Positions 1-7,800 of a DNA stretch of 34,105 bases are shown here, piece after piece; the stretch's first letter is position 1; the number at the start of each line of letters is the position of its first letter. The position numbers and the translations under genes were made by a program. The DNA is from Oscillospiraceae bacterium. GTDB taxonomy: Bacteria; Bacillota; Clostridia; Oscillospirales; Oscillospiraceae. The stretch covers positions 1-34,105 of the forward strand of contig JAFYVL010000082.1 in assembly GCA_017549125.1 (NCBI GenBank). The letters are read 5' to 3'. Below the pieces are notes generated by a model. That model did no database searches. It was not told the DNA's origin and saw nothing but the letters and a program-made list of their open reading frames with translations.

Positions 1-378
1 GTTATCAAGCGCCGTCGTGAGCGCAAGGTTGTTGAAAAGGGCGCTGCTCATATCCGCTCCTCTTTCAACAACACCATGGTCACCATCACTGACCTGGAAG
101 GCAATGCTCTGTCTTGGGCATCTTCCGGCGGTCTGGGCTTCCGTGGTTCCCGTAAGTCCACTCCCTTTGCTGCTCAGACTGCTGCTGAGACCGCTGCTAA
201 GGCAGCTATCGATGCATGCGGCCTGAAGAGCGTCGAGGTCTTCGTTAAGGGCCCCGGTCAGGGACGTGAGGCTGCAATCCGTGCTCTCCAGTCCGCAGGT
301 CTGGAAGTCGTTATGATCAAGGACGTCACTCCCATTCCTCACAATGGTTGCCGTCCCCCCAAGAGACGTAGAGTCTGA
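1..378 (+). CDS. rpsK: 30S ribosomal protein S11, 5' end missing
   Basis: Ribosomal protein S11 of the 30S platform. The reading frame is open from base 1 and ends with TGA at 376-378. 125 codons are visible, and bacterial S11 is usually about 130 residues, so only a few N-terminal residues lie outside the window. The [16 protein letters not shown] block and the basic C-terminus [13 protein letters not shown] are typical of S11. The ATG at 76 is internal and is not the start. rpsD follows after 26 bp, as in the Bacillota alpha operon. Confidence 0.97.
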   Translation, partial: VIKRRRERKVVEKGAAHIRSSFNNTMVTITDLEGNALSWASSGGLGFRGSRKSTPFAAQTAAETAAKAAIDACGLKSVEVFVKGPGQGREAAIRALQSAGLEVVMIKDVTPIPHNGCRPPKRRRV

Positions 379-404
379 TTTAAGTTTAGGAGGAATTTTG
401 CTAT

Positions 405-1001
405 ATGGCTAAGAATATGCAGCCCGTTCTGAAGCGTTGCAGAACTCTGGGTGTTTCTCCTGCTGCAATGGGTTACAACAAGACTTCCAACAAGAACCCC
501 GGCGGCCAGAGAAGAGCTAAGAAGTCTGAGTACGCTACTCAGCTGACCGAGAAGCAGAAGGTCAAGTTTGTTTATGGTATCCAGGAGAAGCAGTTCCGTA
601 ACTACTACGAGAAGGCTGCTCGTCACGAAGGTAACACCGGCGAAATGCTGCTGACCTTCGTTGAGCGTCGTCTGGATAACGTTGTGTATCGTCTGGGCTT
701 TGCTAACTCCCGCCGTCAGGCTCGTCAGTTGGTAAACCACGCTCACTTCACCGTGAACGGCAACCGTGTTAACATCCCCAGCTACCTGATCAAGGAAGGC
801 GATGTGATTGCTGTCTGCGAGAAGAGCGCTTCCAATGCTTTCTTCAAGAAGCTGAAAGAGGACGACGCATTTGTTGCAGCTCCTAAGTGGCTGGATCGCG
901 ATAAGAATACCCTCACCGGTAAGGTCGTTGCTATGCCCACTAAGGCGGATATCGACTTCGACATCGCTGTCAACCTGATCGTCGAGTTGTACTCCAAGTA
1001 A
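405..1001 (+). CDS. rpsD: 30S ribosomal protein S4
   Basis: Ribosomal protein S4 (198 aa), a primary 16S rRNA binder that nucleates 30S assembly and in several bacteria represses its own operon. The start is preceded by AGGAGG at about 389-394. The protein has the S4 N-terminal domain followed by the S4 RNA-binding motif (RRLDNVVYRLGFANSRRQAR, roughly residues 88-107). Its length matches the approximately 200-residue Bacillota form. It lies between rpsK and rpoA in the conserved alpha operon. A minus-strand open frame over it is a coding shadow. Confidence 0.98.
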   Translation: MAKNMQPVLKRCRTLGVSPAAMGYNKTSNKNPGGQRRAKKSEYATQLTEKQKVKFVYGIQEKQFRNYYEKAARHEGNTGEMLLTFVERRLDNVVYRLGFANSRRQARQLVNHAHFTVNGNRVNIPSYLIKEGDVIAVCEKSASNAFFKKLKEDDAFVAAPKWLDRDKNTLTGKVVAMPTKADIDFDIAVNLIVELYSK

Positions 1002-1080
1002 TCCGACCCCTAACTGTTCGTAATTGTGCTGAAGCAGGGTGCATTCTACACCCTGCACACTCAAAAGGAGGGTAAGATTC

Positions 1081-2040
1081 ATGGTAGAAATTGAAAAGCC
1101 TCGCATCACTTGCCTGGACAATCCTGAGGATCCGTCTTACGGCAAGTATGTGGTTGAGCCTCTGGAGAGAGGCTATGGTATGACTCTGGGTAACTCCCTG
1201 CGTCGTATTCTGTTGAGCAGCCTGCCCGGCTATGCCGCAACTTCCGTCAAGATTGCCGGTGTCCAGCATGAGTTCTCCACCATCCCCGGTGTTACCGAGG
1301 ATGTGACCGAGATCGTTCTGAACGTTAAGCGCATGATCATGAAGCTGCACAGTCAGGGCGTTAAGACCGTGTATATCGATGCTGTTGGCCCCTGTGAGGT
1401 CACCGCAGCTGATATCAAGGCTGATGCTGAAGTGGAGATCCTGAACCCTGAACTGCATATCTGCACTCTGGGCGAAGGCGCCACCTTTAATATGGAGATC
1501 ACCCTGTCCGGTGGTCGCGGCTATGTTCCCTCTGATCGGAACAAGAATGCCCAGACCGTCATCGGTGTTATCCCCATTGACTCCATCTATTCTCCTGTTG
1601 TCAAGGTGAATTATTCGGTGGAGCCCACTCGTGTCGGCGACAAGACCGATTTTGATAAGCTGACTCTGGAAGTCTGGACCGATTCCACCATCAGCGCCAA
1701 GGACGCAGTGTCCCTGGGTGCTAAGATTCTGTCCGACCACATGACAGTGTTCACCAACCTGTCTGAAACCGTCAGCGCCGGCTCCACTGTTGTGGAGAAG
1801 TCCGCCGATCGTCCTGACACCAAGCTGGCCATGACCATTGACGAGCTGGATCTGTCCGTCCGTAGCTTCAACTGCCTGAAGCGTGCCAACATCAACACCG
1901 TTGCTGATCTGATCAGCAAGACCGGTGAGGACATGATGAAGGTCCGTAACATGGGCAAGAAGTCCCTGGACGAAGTACAGAAGAAGCTGGAAATGATGGG
2001 CTTGTCCCTTGCCAGCGAGGATTCTGCTAGCAACAACTAA
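1081..2040 (+). CDS. rpoA: RNA polymerase alpha subunit
   Basis: DNA-directed RNA polymerase alpha subunit (319 aa from the ATG at 1081). The N-terminal domain dimerises and nucleates the core enzyme; the motif [20 protein letters not shown] is diagnostic. The C-terminal domain (about residues 240-310, with [18 protein letters not shown] and helix-hairpin-helix [15 protein letters not shown] sequence) contacts UP elements and activators. The frame also has an ATG at 1039, but the start at 1081 has an AAGGAGG site 7-10 bases upstream and gives the standard N-terminus MVEIEKPRI. It belongs to the alpha operon between rpsD and rplQ. Confidence 0.98.
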   Translation: MVEIEKPRITCLDNPEDPSYGKYVVEPLERGYGMTLGNSLRRILLSSLPGYAATSVKIAGVQHEFSTIPGVTEDVTEIVLNVKRMIMKLHSQGVKTVYIDAVGPCEVTAADIKADAEVEILNPELHICTLGEGATFNMEITLSGGRGYVPSDRNKNAQTVIGVIPIDSIYSPVVKVNYSVEPTRVGDKTDFDKLTLEVWTDSTISAKDAVSLGAKILSDHMTVFTNLSETVSAGSTVVEKSADRPDTKLAMTIDELDLSVRSFNCLKRANINTVADLISKTGEDMMKVRNMGKKSLDEVQKKLEMMGLSLASEDSASNN

Positions 2041-2064
2041 CCTTATATATAGGAGGAAACGTTC

Positions 2065-2406
2065 ATGTTCGGTACTCGTAAGCTGGGTAAGACCAGCGCA
2101 CAGAGAAAAGCCATGCTGCGTCAGCTGGTGACCGATCTGCTGGCTAACGGTAAGATCGAGACCACCTTCTACCGCGCTAAGGAAGTGCAGCCCGTGGTTG
2201 AGAAGATGATCACCCTGGGTAAGAAGGGCGGCCTGTTCAACTACCGTAGAGCTCTGGCATATATCACCAAGGAAGACGTGGCTAAGAAGCTGTTCGATGA
2301 GATCGCAGGCAAGTATGCTGACCGTAACGGCGGCTACACTCGCGTGACTCGCATCGGCGCTCGCCGCGGCGACGCTGCTGAGATGGCAGTGATCGAGCTG
2401 GTGTAA
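2065..2406 (+). CDS. rplQ: 50S ribosomal protein L17
   Basis: Ribosomal protein L17 (113 aa), a 50S subunit protein near the peptide exit tunnel. The N-terminus [20 protein letters not shown] and the C-terminal [20 protein letters not shown] are typical, and the length is the short Bacillota form. An AGGAGG site lies 8 bases upstream. It is the last gene of the alpha operon: a strong terminator follows 24 bp after the stop. The ECF transporter genes (ecfA/ecfT) that often follow rplQ in Bacillota are absent here. Confidence 0.98.
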   Translation: MFGTRKLGKTSAQRKAMLRQLVTDLLANGKIETTFYRAKEVQPVVEKMITLGKKGGLFNYRRALAYITKEDVAKKLFDEIAGKYADRNGGYTRVTRIGARRGDAAEMAVIELV

Positions 2407-2429
2407 TTCCCGGCTTTTATAAAGAAACA

Positions 2430-2464
2430 AAAGTGCGTATCGCATCCGCGATACGCACTTTTTC
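2430..2464 (+). terminator. Rho-independent terminator of the alpha operon
   Basis: A perfect 13-bp stem (2431-2443 with 2448-2460, loop ATCC) is followed by a T tract. The same stem core (GTGCGTATCG) and the same trailing TTTTTCTAATGCA recur in the terminator at 3625-3657. Confidence 0.95.
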
Positions 2465-2465
2465 T

Positions 2466-2498
2466 AATGCAGAATGCAGAATGCATAATGCAAAATGT
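2466..2498. repeat. TGCATAATGCAGAATGC microrepeat
   Basis: Short degenerate tandem of TAATGCA/GAATGCA units. Similar tracts occur at about 3903-3931, 4166-4201, 19215-19242 and 20632-20656, always next to palindromic repeats. Confidence 0.7.
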
Positions 2499-2511
2499 TC
2501 ACCGTACCCAT

Positions 2512-2604
2512 TGTAGGGGAGGGTTTTTAACCCTCCCGAAACCTTCGATGAGCACCGCGGTACAATATTTGGGATAGCGGGCAGGTCGGTGACCTGCCCC
2601 TACA
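2512..2604. repeat. Family C palindromic repeat, copy 1 (divergent)
   Basis: About 93 bp bounded by TGTAGGGG and CCCCTACA. It contains two terminal hairpins (GGGAGGGTTTTTAACCCTCCC, read with one base omitted at the loop, and GGGCAGGTCGGTGACCTGCCC) and a middle ACCGCGGTACAAT segment. It is the most divergent of six copies in the window. Confidence 0.8.
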
Positions 2605-2621
2605 GCGTAACAAAATAGGTG

Positions 2622-2653
2622 TAAAAAATGGGAGTCAAATCGACTCCCATTTT
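2622..2653 (-). terminator. Terminator of the minus-strand lipoprotein operon
   Basis: A perfect 12-bp hairpin (2625-2636 with 2642-2653, stem AAAATGGGAGTC) starts 5 bp beyond the stop of the gene at 2658-2879. It is followed on the minus strand by a run of T. Confidence 0.9.
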
Positions 2654-2657
2654 AGCT

Positions 2658-2879
2658 TTAGTTTATACCCAGTTCTTCTTCCAGGCGTCGGATATTATCC
2701 ATTTGCTGATTGAACTCATCTAGATTGCGTTGCGCTTCCTCGTAATCTCTTTCGGCCTGTCGCAGAGCTTCATCAGCGGCTTTTTGAGCTCTTTCTGCCT
2801 TCTCTACCTCAGACATTTCTTGACTACAAGATGCGAGAAGCAGACAAATCGCAATCACTAGAAAGATGATCTTCTTCAT
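2658..2879 (-). CDS. Small coiled-coil lipoprotein
   Basis: 73-residue predicted lipoprotein. A short signal sequence (MKKIIFLVIAICLLLASC) ends in the lipobox LLASC, with the cysteine at residue 18 as the lipidation site. The rest is charged, with heptad-like spacing (KAADEALRQAERDYEEAQRN), consistent with one alpha-helical coiled coil outside the membrane. Its ATG overlaps the TGA of the upstream membrane-protein gene (ATGA), so the two are probably translationally coupled and act together. A terminator follows directly. No family was recognised. Signal and lipobox are visible; the extracellular location is inferred. Confidence 0.8.
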   Translation of the reverse strand: MKKIIFLVIAICLLLASCSQEMSEVEKAERAQKAADEALRQAERDYEEAQRNLDEFNQQMDNIRRLEEELGIN

Positions 2880-3322
2880 TGCTCACACTCCATGCTCTCA
2901 CAAACCTCTGTAGGCAATACGCTTTCAGTTGTATCTGCCAGGAGATTTTGCTGTTTCTTCTCGTTGGATACCCAGAGAAGATCTTCGTAAATTGCCTTTA
3001 AGTAATGCAGTACCAAAACGGCACCCAGAGCCATGAGCAAATAACCGGCAAAGCTAGAGAAGAAGGATTTAAAATAGTCGTTGGATTCCTCTTGTACCTT
3101 GAAAATTGCATAGGTATTCTCCTGTGTATGGTAGGTGTGTTCATTGATAATGGTATAAAAATCTGCGCCAAATTCCTCAGGGCCACCCCAACCAACAGAG
3201 GAGACAGATTTGAAATCTTCAAAGTGGCTGATGCCTTTGACATTAGCACCGTGAACGATCAAACAAATACCTAAAATAATACCTACAATGCTCAGAATAA
3301 TGGGGAATAATTTCTTTTTCAT
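2876..3322 (-). CDS. Two-helix membrane protein of unknown function
   Basis: 148-residue protein with two hydrophobic segments, about residues 5-25 and 88-110, separated by a polar loop of about 60 residues. The N-terminal helix with its KKK start suggests a cytoplasmic N-terminus, an external loop and a cytoplasmic tail rich in acid residues. AAAGAGGT lies upstream of the ATG. It is the first gene of a two-gene operon with the small lipoprotein and is divergent from an XRE-type regulator whose operator-like repeats lie in its promoter. No family was recognised. Envelope sensing or stress is only a guess from context. Confidence 0.75.
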   Translation of the reverse strand: MKKKLFPIILSIVGIILGICLIVHGANVKGISHFEDFKSVSSVGWGGPEEFGADFYTIINEHTYHTQENTYAIFKVQEESNDYFKSFFSSFAGYLLMALGAVLVLHYLKAIYEDLLWVSNEKKQQNLLADTTESVLPTEVCESMECEQ

Positions 3323-3339
3323 AACGATACCTCTTTCCG

Positions 3340-3394
3340 TATAATATTAGCCGATACTGGCTAATATGATTATACACCGATATCGGTTAATATG
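3340..3394. promoter_or_regulatory. Divergent promoter with repeated operator-like sites
   Basis: The 96-bp space between the divergent genes contains an 18-bp direct repeat, CCGATAYYGGYTAATATG, at 3351-3368 and 3377-3394 (26 bp apart). The first copy sits inside the inverted repeat ATATTAGCC/GGCTAATAT (3344-3352 with about 3359-3367). The second contains the perfect palindrome ACCGATATCGGT (3376-3387). TATAAT-like sequences overlap these sites on both strands. This fits binding by the adjacent XRE-type regulator, which is an inference. Confidence 0.7.
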
Positions 3395-3418
3395 CAAGTA
3401 GAAAGTGAGGCTTGCGTT

Positions 3419-3622
3419 ATGATATCGTACAATAAGCTGTGGCAGGTCATGAAGCAGAAGGGTGTTTCCCAATATATGCTGATCAAAAACTATCGTGTGA
3501 GCGCAGGTCAGTTGACTCGTCTGCGGAACAATGAGAGCGTCAGCATCCATACCATTGAAATGTTCTGCAAAATTCTGGATTGCCAACCTGGCGATCTGAT
3601 GGAATATATCCCCGAAGAATAA
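3419..3622 (+). CDS. Cro/C1-type (XRE) transcriptional regulator
   Basis: 67-residue single-domain DNA-binding protein of the small XRE type seen in Clostridia. The start ATG at 3419 is chosen because GTGAGG lies 8 bases upstream and the N-terminus MISYNKLWQVMKQKGVSQ is the usual one. An in-frame ATG at 3392 lies inside the operator repeat and has no ribosome binding site. The helix-turn-helix spans about residues 16-36 (SQYMLIKNYRVSAGQLTRL), and the C-terminal CKILDCQPGDLMEYIP is family-typical. It is divergent from the membrane protein/lipoprotein pair and probably controls both directions. It has its own terminator. Confidence 0.88.
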   Translation: MISYNKLWQVMKQKGVSQYMLIKNYRVSAGQLTRLRNNESVSIHTIEMFCKILDCQPGDLMEYIPEE

Positions 3623-3624
3623 AA

Positions 3625-3657
3625 GGTGCGTATCGCTGTTACGATACGCACTTTTTC
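3625..3657 (+). terminator. Terminator of the XRE regulator gene
   Basis: 10-bp stem GTGCGTATCG (3626-3635) with 3642-3651, followed by TTTTTC. Stem and trailing sequence match the rplQ terminator although the loops differ. Confidence 0.9.
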
Positions 3658-3680
3658 TAATGCATAATTGTTGGACACGG

Positions 3681-3705
3681 TAGGGAACGCTGTCCTCAGC
3701 GTTCC
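3681..3705. repeat. Family B 25-nt hairpin (nine near copies in window)
   Basis: TAGGGAACGCTG-TCCT-CAGCGTTCC, a 9-bp stem with loop TCCT. Further copies lie at 3944-3968, 4214-4238, 18990-19014, 19253-19277, 19511-19535, 20405-20429, 20667-20691 and 33562-33586. Most flank family A or C elements. Confidence 0.85.
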
Positions 3706-3711
3706 ACAAAA

Positions 3712-3887
3712 CCTTCCCCTTTGGGGAAGGTGTCAAACAATCGGCTCTTCGCAACCGATTGTTTGACGGATGAGGTTGCGGCACAAGGCAGGTATCCATT
3801 GGCATTTAGGCGAATTCGTACTGCAGTAACCTCATCCGACCTCACTTGGCAGAGCCTGCGTTCGGCCACCTTCCCCAAAGGGGAAGG
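3712..3887. repeat. Family A nested-palindrome element, copy 1 (176 bp)
   Basis: Terminal inverted repeats CCTTCCCC-TTT-GGGGAAGG at both ends, each itself a hairpin. Internal hairpins are ATCGGCTCTTCGCAACCGAT and GGATGAGGTTGCGG paired with about CCGTAACCTCATCC-like sequence. It has no credible coding capacity; short open frames on both strands are by-products of the palindromes. It looks like a MITE- or REP-like element. Confidence 0.88.
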
Positions 3888-3974
3888 CCAGGGGGATCGT
3901 GTAATGAATGCATAATGCTGAATGCATAATTGTTAGGTCACAGTAGGGAACGCTGTCCTCGGCGTTCCACAAAA

Positions 3975-4150
3975 CCTTCCCCTTTGGGGAAGGTGGCAAA
4001 CAATCGGCTCTTCGCAACCGATTGTTTGACGGATGAGGTTGCGGGACAAGGCAAGTATCTATTGGCATTTAGGCGAATTCGTACAGCGGTAACCTCATCC
4101 GACCTCACTTGGCAGAGCCTGCGTTCGGCCACCTTCCCCAAAGGGGAAGG
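3975..4150. repeat. Family A nested-palindrome element, copy 2 (176 bp)
   Basis: Same 176-bp layout as copy 1, lying exactly 263 bp downstream of it. The preceding family B hairpin shows the same 263-bp offset, so copies 1 and 2 form a tandem duplication of a B-A-microrepeat unit. Confidence 0.88.
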
Positions 4151-4276
4151 CCAGGGGGATCGTGTAATGAATGCACAATGCATAATGCTGAATGCATAAT
4201 TGTTAGGTCACAGTAGGGAACGCTGTCCTCAGCGCTCCGCAAAAACCTTCCCCAGGGGAGAAGGTCATTAGATGGT

Positions 4277-4368
4277 TGTAGGGGAGGGTCAGTGACCCTC
4301 CCTAAACCGCAGATTCTAACCGTAGTACAATGGTTAGGTGTGCGGGAGGGTTAAAACCCTCCCCTACA
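4277..4368. repeat. Family C palindromic repeat, copy 2
   Basis: About 92 bp bounded by TGTAGGGGAGGG and CCCTCCCCTACA, with terminal hairpin tips TCAGTGA and TTAAAA and a middle segment CCGTAGTACAATGGTTAGG. Confidence 0.85.
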
Positions 4369-4389
4369 GGGGGATCGCAGTAAATGATC

Positions 4390-4480
4390 GTAGGGGAGGG
4401 GTTCACCCCTCCCGAAACCCCAGATCCTAACCGCAGTATAATGGTTAGGTGTGCGGGAGGGTCAGTGACCCTCCCCTACA
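4390..4480. repeat. Family C palindromic repeat, copy 3
   Basis: Same architecture as copy 2 but with terminal hairpins GGGAGGGGTTCACCCCTCCC and GGGAGGGTCAGTGACCCTCCC. Between 3623 and 4641 no gene is supported; the gap is filled by repeats and the segment at 4508-4565. Confidence 0.85.
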
Positions 4481-4507
4481 TAGGGGCTACCAAACGCACA
4501 TAACAAG

Positions 4508-4565
4508 ATCTGGGTAGAAAAGGAATAACCCGGAAGGGCCGTGTAGGCCTATCTAATGTCCGGGA
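4508..4565 (+). other. Unassigned structured segment upstream of the giant-protein promoter
   Basis: GGGT...ACCC (4512-4515 with 4528-4531) overlaps a second helix CCCGGA/TCCGGG (4529-4534 with 4559-4564) that encloses GGCC/GGCC. It lies upstream of the -35 box at 4642, so it is not in the main giant-gene transcript. It may be a degenerate repeat or a small RNA; no known riboswitch was recognised. Confidence 0.35.
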
Positions 4566-4641
4566 ACAAAAATTTTATTCTTTCATTTAGCGGCATAAAA
4601 CGTTTTTTAAAAATTTATTGCCATTTTCACAAAAAAGCAAA

Positions 4642-4670
4642 TTGACAGAAAAAGTCTGTTGTGATAATAT
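4642..4670 (+). promoter_or_regulatory. Sigma-A-type promoter of the giant surface-protein genes
   Basis: TTGACA (4642-4647), a 17-bp spacer and TAATAT (4665-4670), followed by a 5' leader of about 135 bp. Confidence 0.85.
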
Positions 4671-4720
4671 ACAAATATAGGGAAAAAGAACTGGGAAATA
4701 AATGTGCATTATGTACAAGT

Positions 4721-4755
4721 AAAGTTGTAACGGAACGAAATTCCATCACAACTTT
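4721..4755 (+). promoter_or_regulatory. Leader hairpin in the giant-gene 5' UTR
   Basis: AAAGTTGT (4721-4728) pairs with ACAACTTT (4748-4755), with a GGAA/TTCC helix inside. It lies in the untranslated leader about 55 bases before the start codon. It could be an RNA stability element or an operator; sequence alone cannot say. Confidence 0.5.
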
Positions 4756-4811
4756 AGTTGTAATAATCCATTTAGAACCGTTCAAAACCGAAAAAAATAG
4801 GAGGAAAGACT

Positions 4812-7800
4812 ATGAAACAGCATACCAATTGGCAAAAAGCGTTGTCTCTGATGTTGGTTTTGGTTATGGTTCTGTCTCTGGTACTGCCTGCAGTGCCGGT
4901 ACTGGCTGCTGAAACCGCAGAAGAGCTGCCCACAGAGATCGTGACCGATTCTACTGTGGTAGAAACCGAGGAGTCTATTTTCTATCAGACGAATTTCTCT
5001 GAGGATGCTGTACTGGCGGATTTTGATCTGTATCAATCCGGCAGCAGCAAATTTACCATTTCCAACGGAGAACTGGCCACCGATGGCACAGATGGCGAGC
5101 AGAAGGCCATTCTGAAGCAGGGCGGTAAGATCAAGTCCCTGTCTGTGGACATCATTCCCGGCGAGTCCGGTGTGATCTACGGCGGTGTGTATTTTGGCGC
5201 TAAGGATGCCCAGAACGGTCAGGATGCGATCAACTCTCAGGTGATTTTGATCAAGTCCGACTATACTGGCTGGTCCGATGCGGCAAACCGTATTGACATC
5301 GTCTACGGTCAGTTCAATAATGGCTGGAAGAGCATCAAGACCACCATTTCCGAAACCGGTAGCGGCAATAATCTGTTCTCCGGTGGCACAAAGCAGCCTT
5401 TGAATCTGCGTCTGGACTTTAGCTATGACGTAGTTCTGCTGACTCTGAGCCTGGTAAGCGATTCTTCCAAGTATGTGCAGGTGATTTATGAGATCGAGCC
5501 TGCTTTGATCGAGGGTCAGGTTGGTCTGCGGAACATCGGCTCTGATACCCGTTATGACAAGCTGATCGTGAACCATGATTACATCCCCGAAACCCTTACC
5601 GAGGGTCTGAAGCTGGATGGTACCGGTCTGGATTCCTATGCCAAGACCACCGGCAACCTCACCGAAAAGCCCGTGACCATCGAGGCATGGGTATGGGTAC
5701 CTAAGCTGGCAGGCGGCAGCCGTCGTCAGGCCATCATCACCAACTACCAGGAAAGCTCTGTTGCCAAGAACCCTGTGGGAACCTGGGGTCTGTATACCAA
5801 TGAGTACCAGACTTTGTACTACACAGAGCGTACTGCTGAGGGCACATTTAATCATACCCTGGGTGTGGCGGTGTGTAACAATGCCTGGAGCCATGTAGCT
5901 ATCGTCCGCCGCCAGGGTGCGTTGGATGTGTATTTCAACGGTGAATTTGTAAAGACCATTGAGCATGCCGGTATGGGTGATACCACCGTGGTGGAACGTC
6001 CTCTGACCATTGGCTACTGCTCTGTTGGCGCAGGCACCGAGGGCATCAACTCCCTGAAGGGTCAGGTGGGTGATATCCGTATTTGGAACACCGAGCGTAC
6101 TCTGACCCAGATCCAGGACAATATGTACCGGGAAATGACCGGTAAAGAAGCGGGTTTGATCCAGCACTGGAATTTCGATTCCCATAAAGAGGGTATCATT
6201 TCCAACACCGTAGAAGGTGGTTTGGATGCAGGTGTCATGGGTCATGCTGAAATCGGTGATGAAGGCATCTACCGCTGGGATTTCTCCACCGAAGCCCAGA
6301 TGGAAGACTTTACCTTCTACTATGCACCTACTTACACCGCTGATAAGTATAACTATGCCTTTAATATTAAGGATGAAAAGCTCGCTATTTCCGGTAGTAT
6401 CAATAACAGTAGTACCGAAGTAAAGGCAATTCTGAACCAGAAGATCGACAATATTAAATATATTGGCGCAGATGTCACCCAGGGCGGTACGTCTACTGCC
6501 AACGTAGCGATGCTCTTTGGCATCAAGGGTGTGAACTCTGAAGCCGTGAACGATTACGAAGGCTATAAGGTTTATATGACCCGTTACAGAACTAGTGCAG
6601 CCAAGAGACCTTATACCGAAGTTAATTTTAATAAGATCAGCAATGGTACATCTACCGCTGTGACCTCTACCGCAACCAATACCACCTTCTTCCCCGGCGC
6701 AGATGAGAAGCGTCCATTCCATATTCAGCTGGGCTTTGAGGGTAATACGGTCAATGCATTTATGTACCGTCTGGACGATCCCACCGTCACCAATGGTATC
6801 TCCTATACCGTGGCAGATGGCGAGGTGGACGGCCAGGTTGGCCTGTGGCTGGGCAGAACCAGTGTATCTTTTGATGATCTAGTGATTCTGACAGCTCTGG
6901 AGAAGGAAGAACCTCCTGTACAGGACGAGACCGTTACCTATAATAATGACGGTTATAACTTCATGTCCTCCGGTGGTCTGACCTGGGAGATGAAGCAGGA
7001 GATCACCACACCTTATACCATGGAAGCATGGATCAAGGTGCCTGCCGGTATTGCTGACGGCACCGTGGGTTACATCGTGGGTAATCCCTACCGCGCACCC
7101 CATACTTCCATGCAGATGATCGAAAACGGCAATCTGCGTTTGGCATGGACTGTGGAAAATGCAGATCTGACCAAAACGACCACCAATTATGATGTGGCAG
7201 TTGACCTGCGTAACGGCAAGTGGACTCACGTGGCCTATACCTGCGATGTGGCAAACGATACCGTTACCGCTTATATTAACGGTCAGGTCATGAAGACCTG
7301 GACCGATGCCGGTCTGCAGGATATTGTCCTGCCCGACCATATCAGCCCCGATAACTTCTTTGCTGTGGGTAGCAAGAAGACCAATATGAGCGCATCTTCC
7401 AACCTGTTCCCCGGTTGGATCGCCGATGTGAGATTGTGGGATCATGTGCTGTCCGCTTCCGAGATTCAGAGCAGCATGCTGACCCAGTACACCACCGCTA
7501 AGGACGGTCTGCTGTTCAACGCACCTCTGAATGAGATGGTGGACAACAAGTTTGCGGATCTGTCCGGCAACGGCTACGATCTGGAGAAGAGCGTTACCGG
7601 CTTCCTGCTGGAGACTCAGGAGCATGAGCCCGGCGCATACTCCATGGTGGTCATTCCCGACCAGCAGATCCTGTCCCACTACTACAATGCAGAGCTGCAG
7701 GGTATGTATCAGTGGATCGCTGACAACCGTGAAAAGGAAAACATCCAGATCGTCATGAACGTGGGCGATATGGCTGATAACTGCGGCAATCTGGATCAGT

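Noticed and set aside
2104..2406. Possible continuation of the alpha operon into energy-coupling-factor transporter genes
   Set aside because: A strong terminator follows rplQ, and the next genes are on the other strand.
3696..4199. Short open frames on both strands inside the family A repeats, for example those starting MGKVAERRLCQ and MGKVANNRLFA
   Set aside because: They are translations of palindromic repeat DNA, occur in both directions in every copy and have no start signals.
3656..4480. CRISPR array
   Set aside because: The repeats are long, palindromic and of several families, without regular short repeats and unique spacers, and no cas genes are present.
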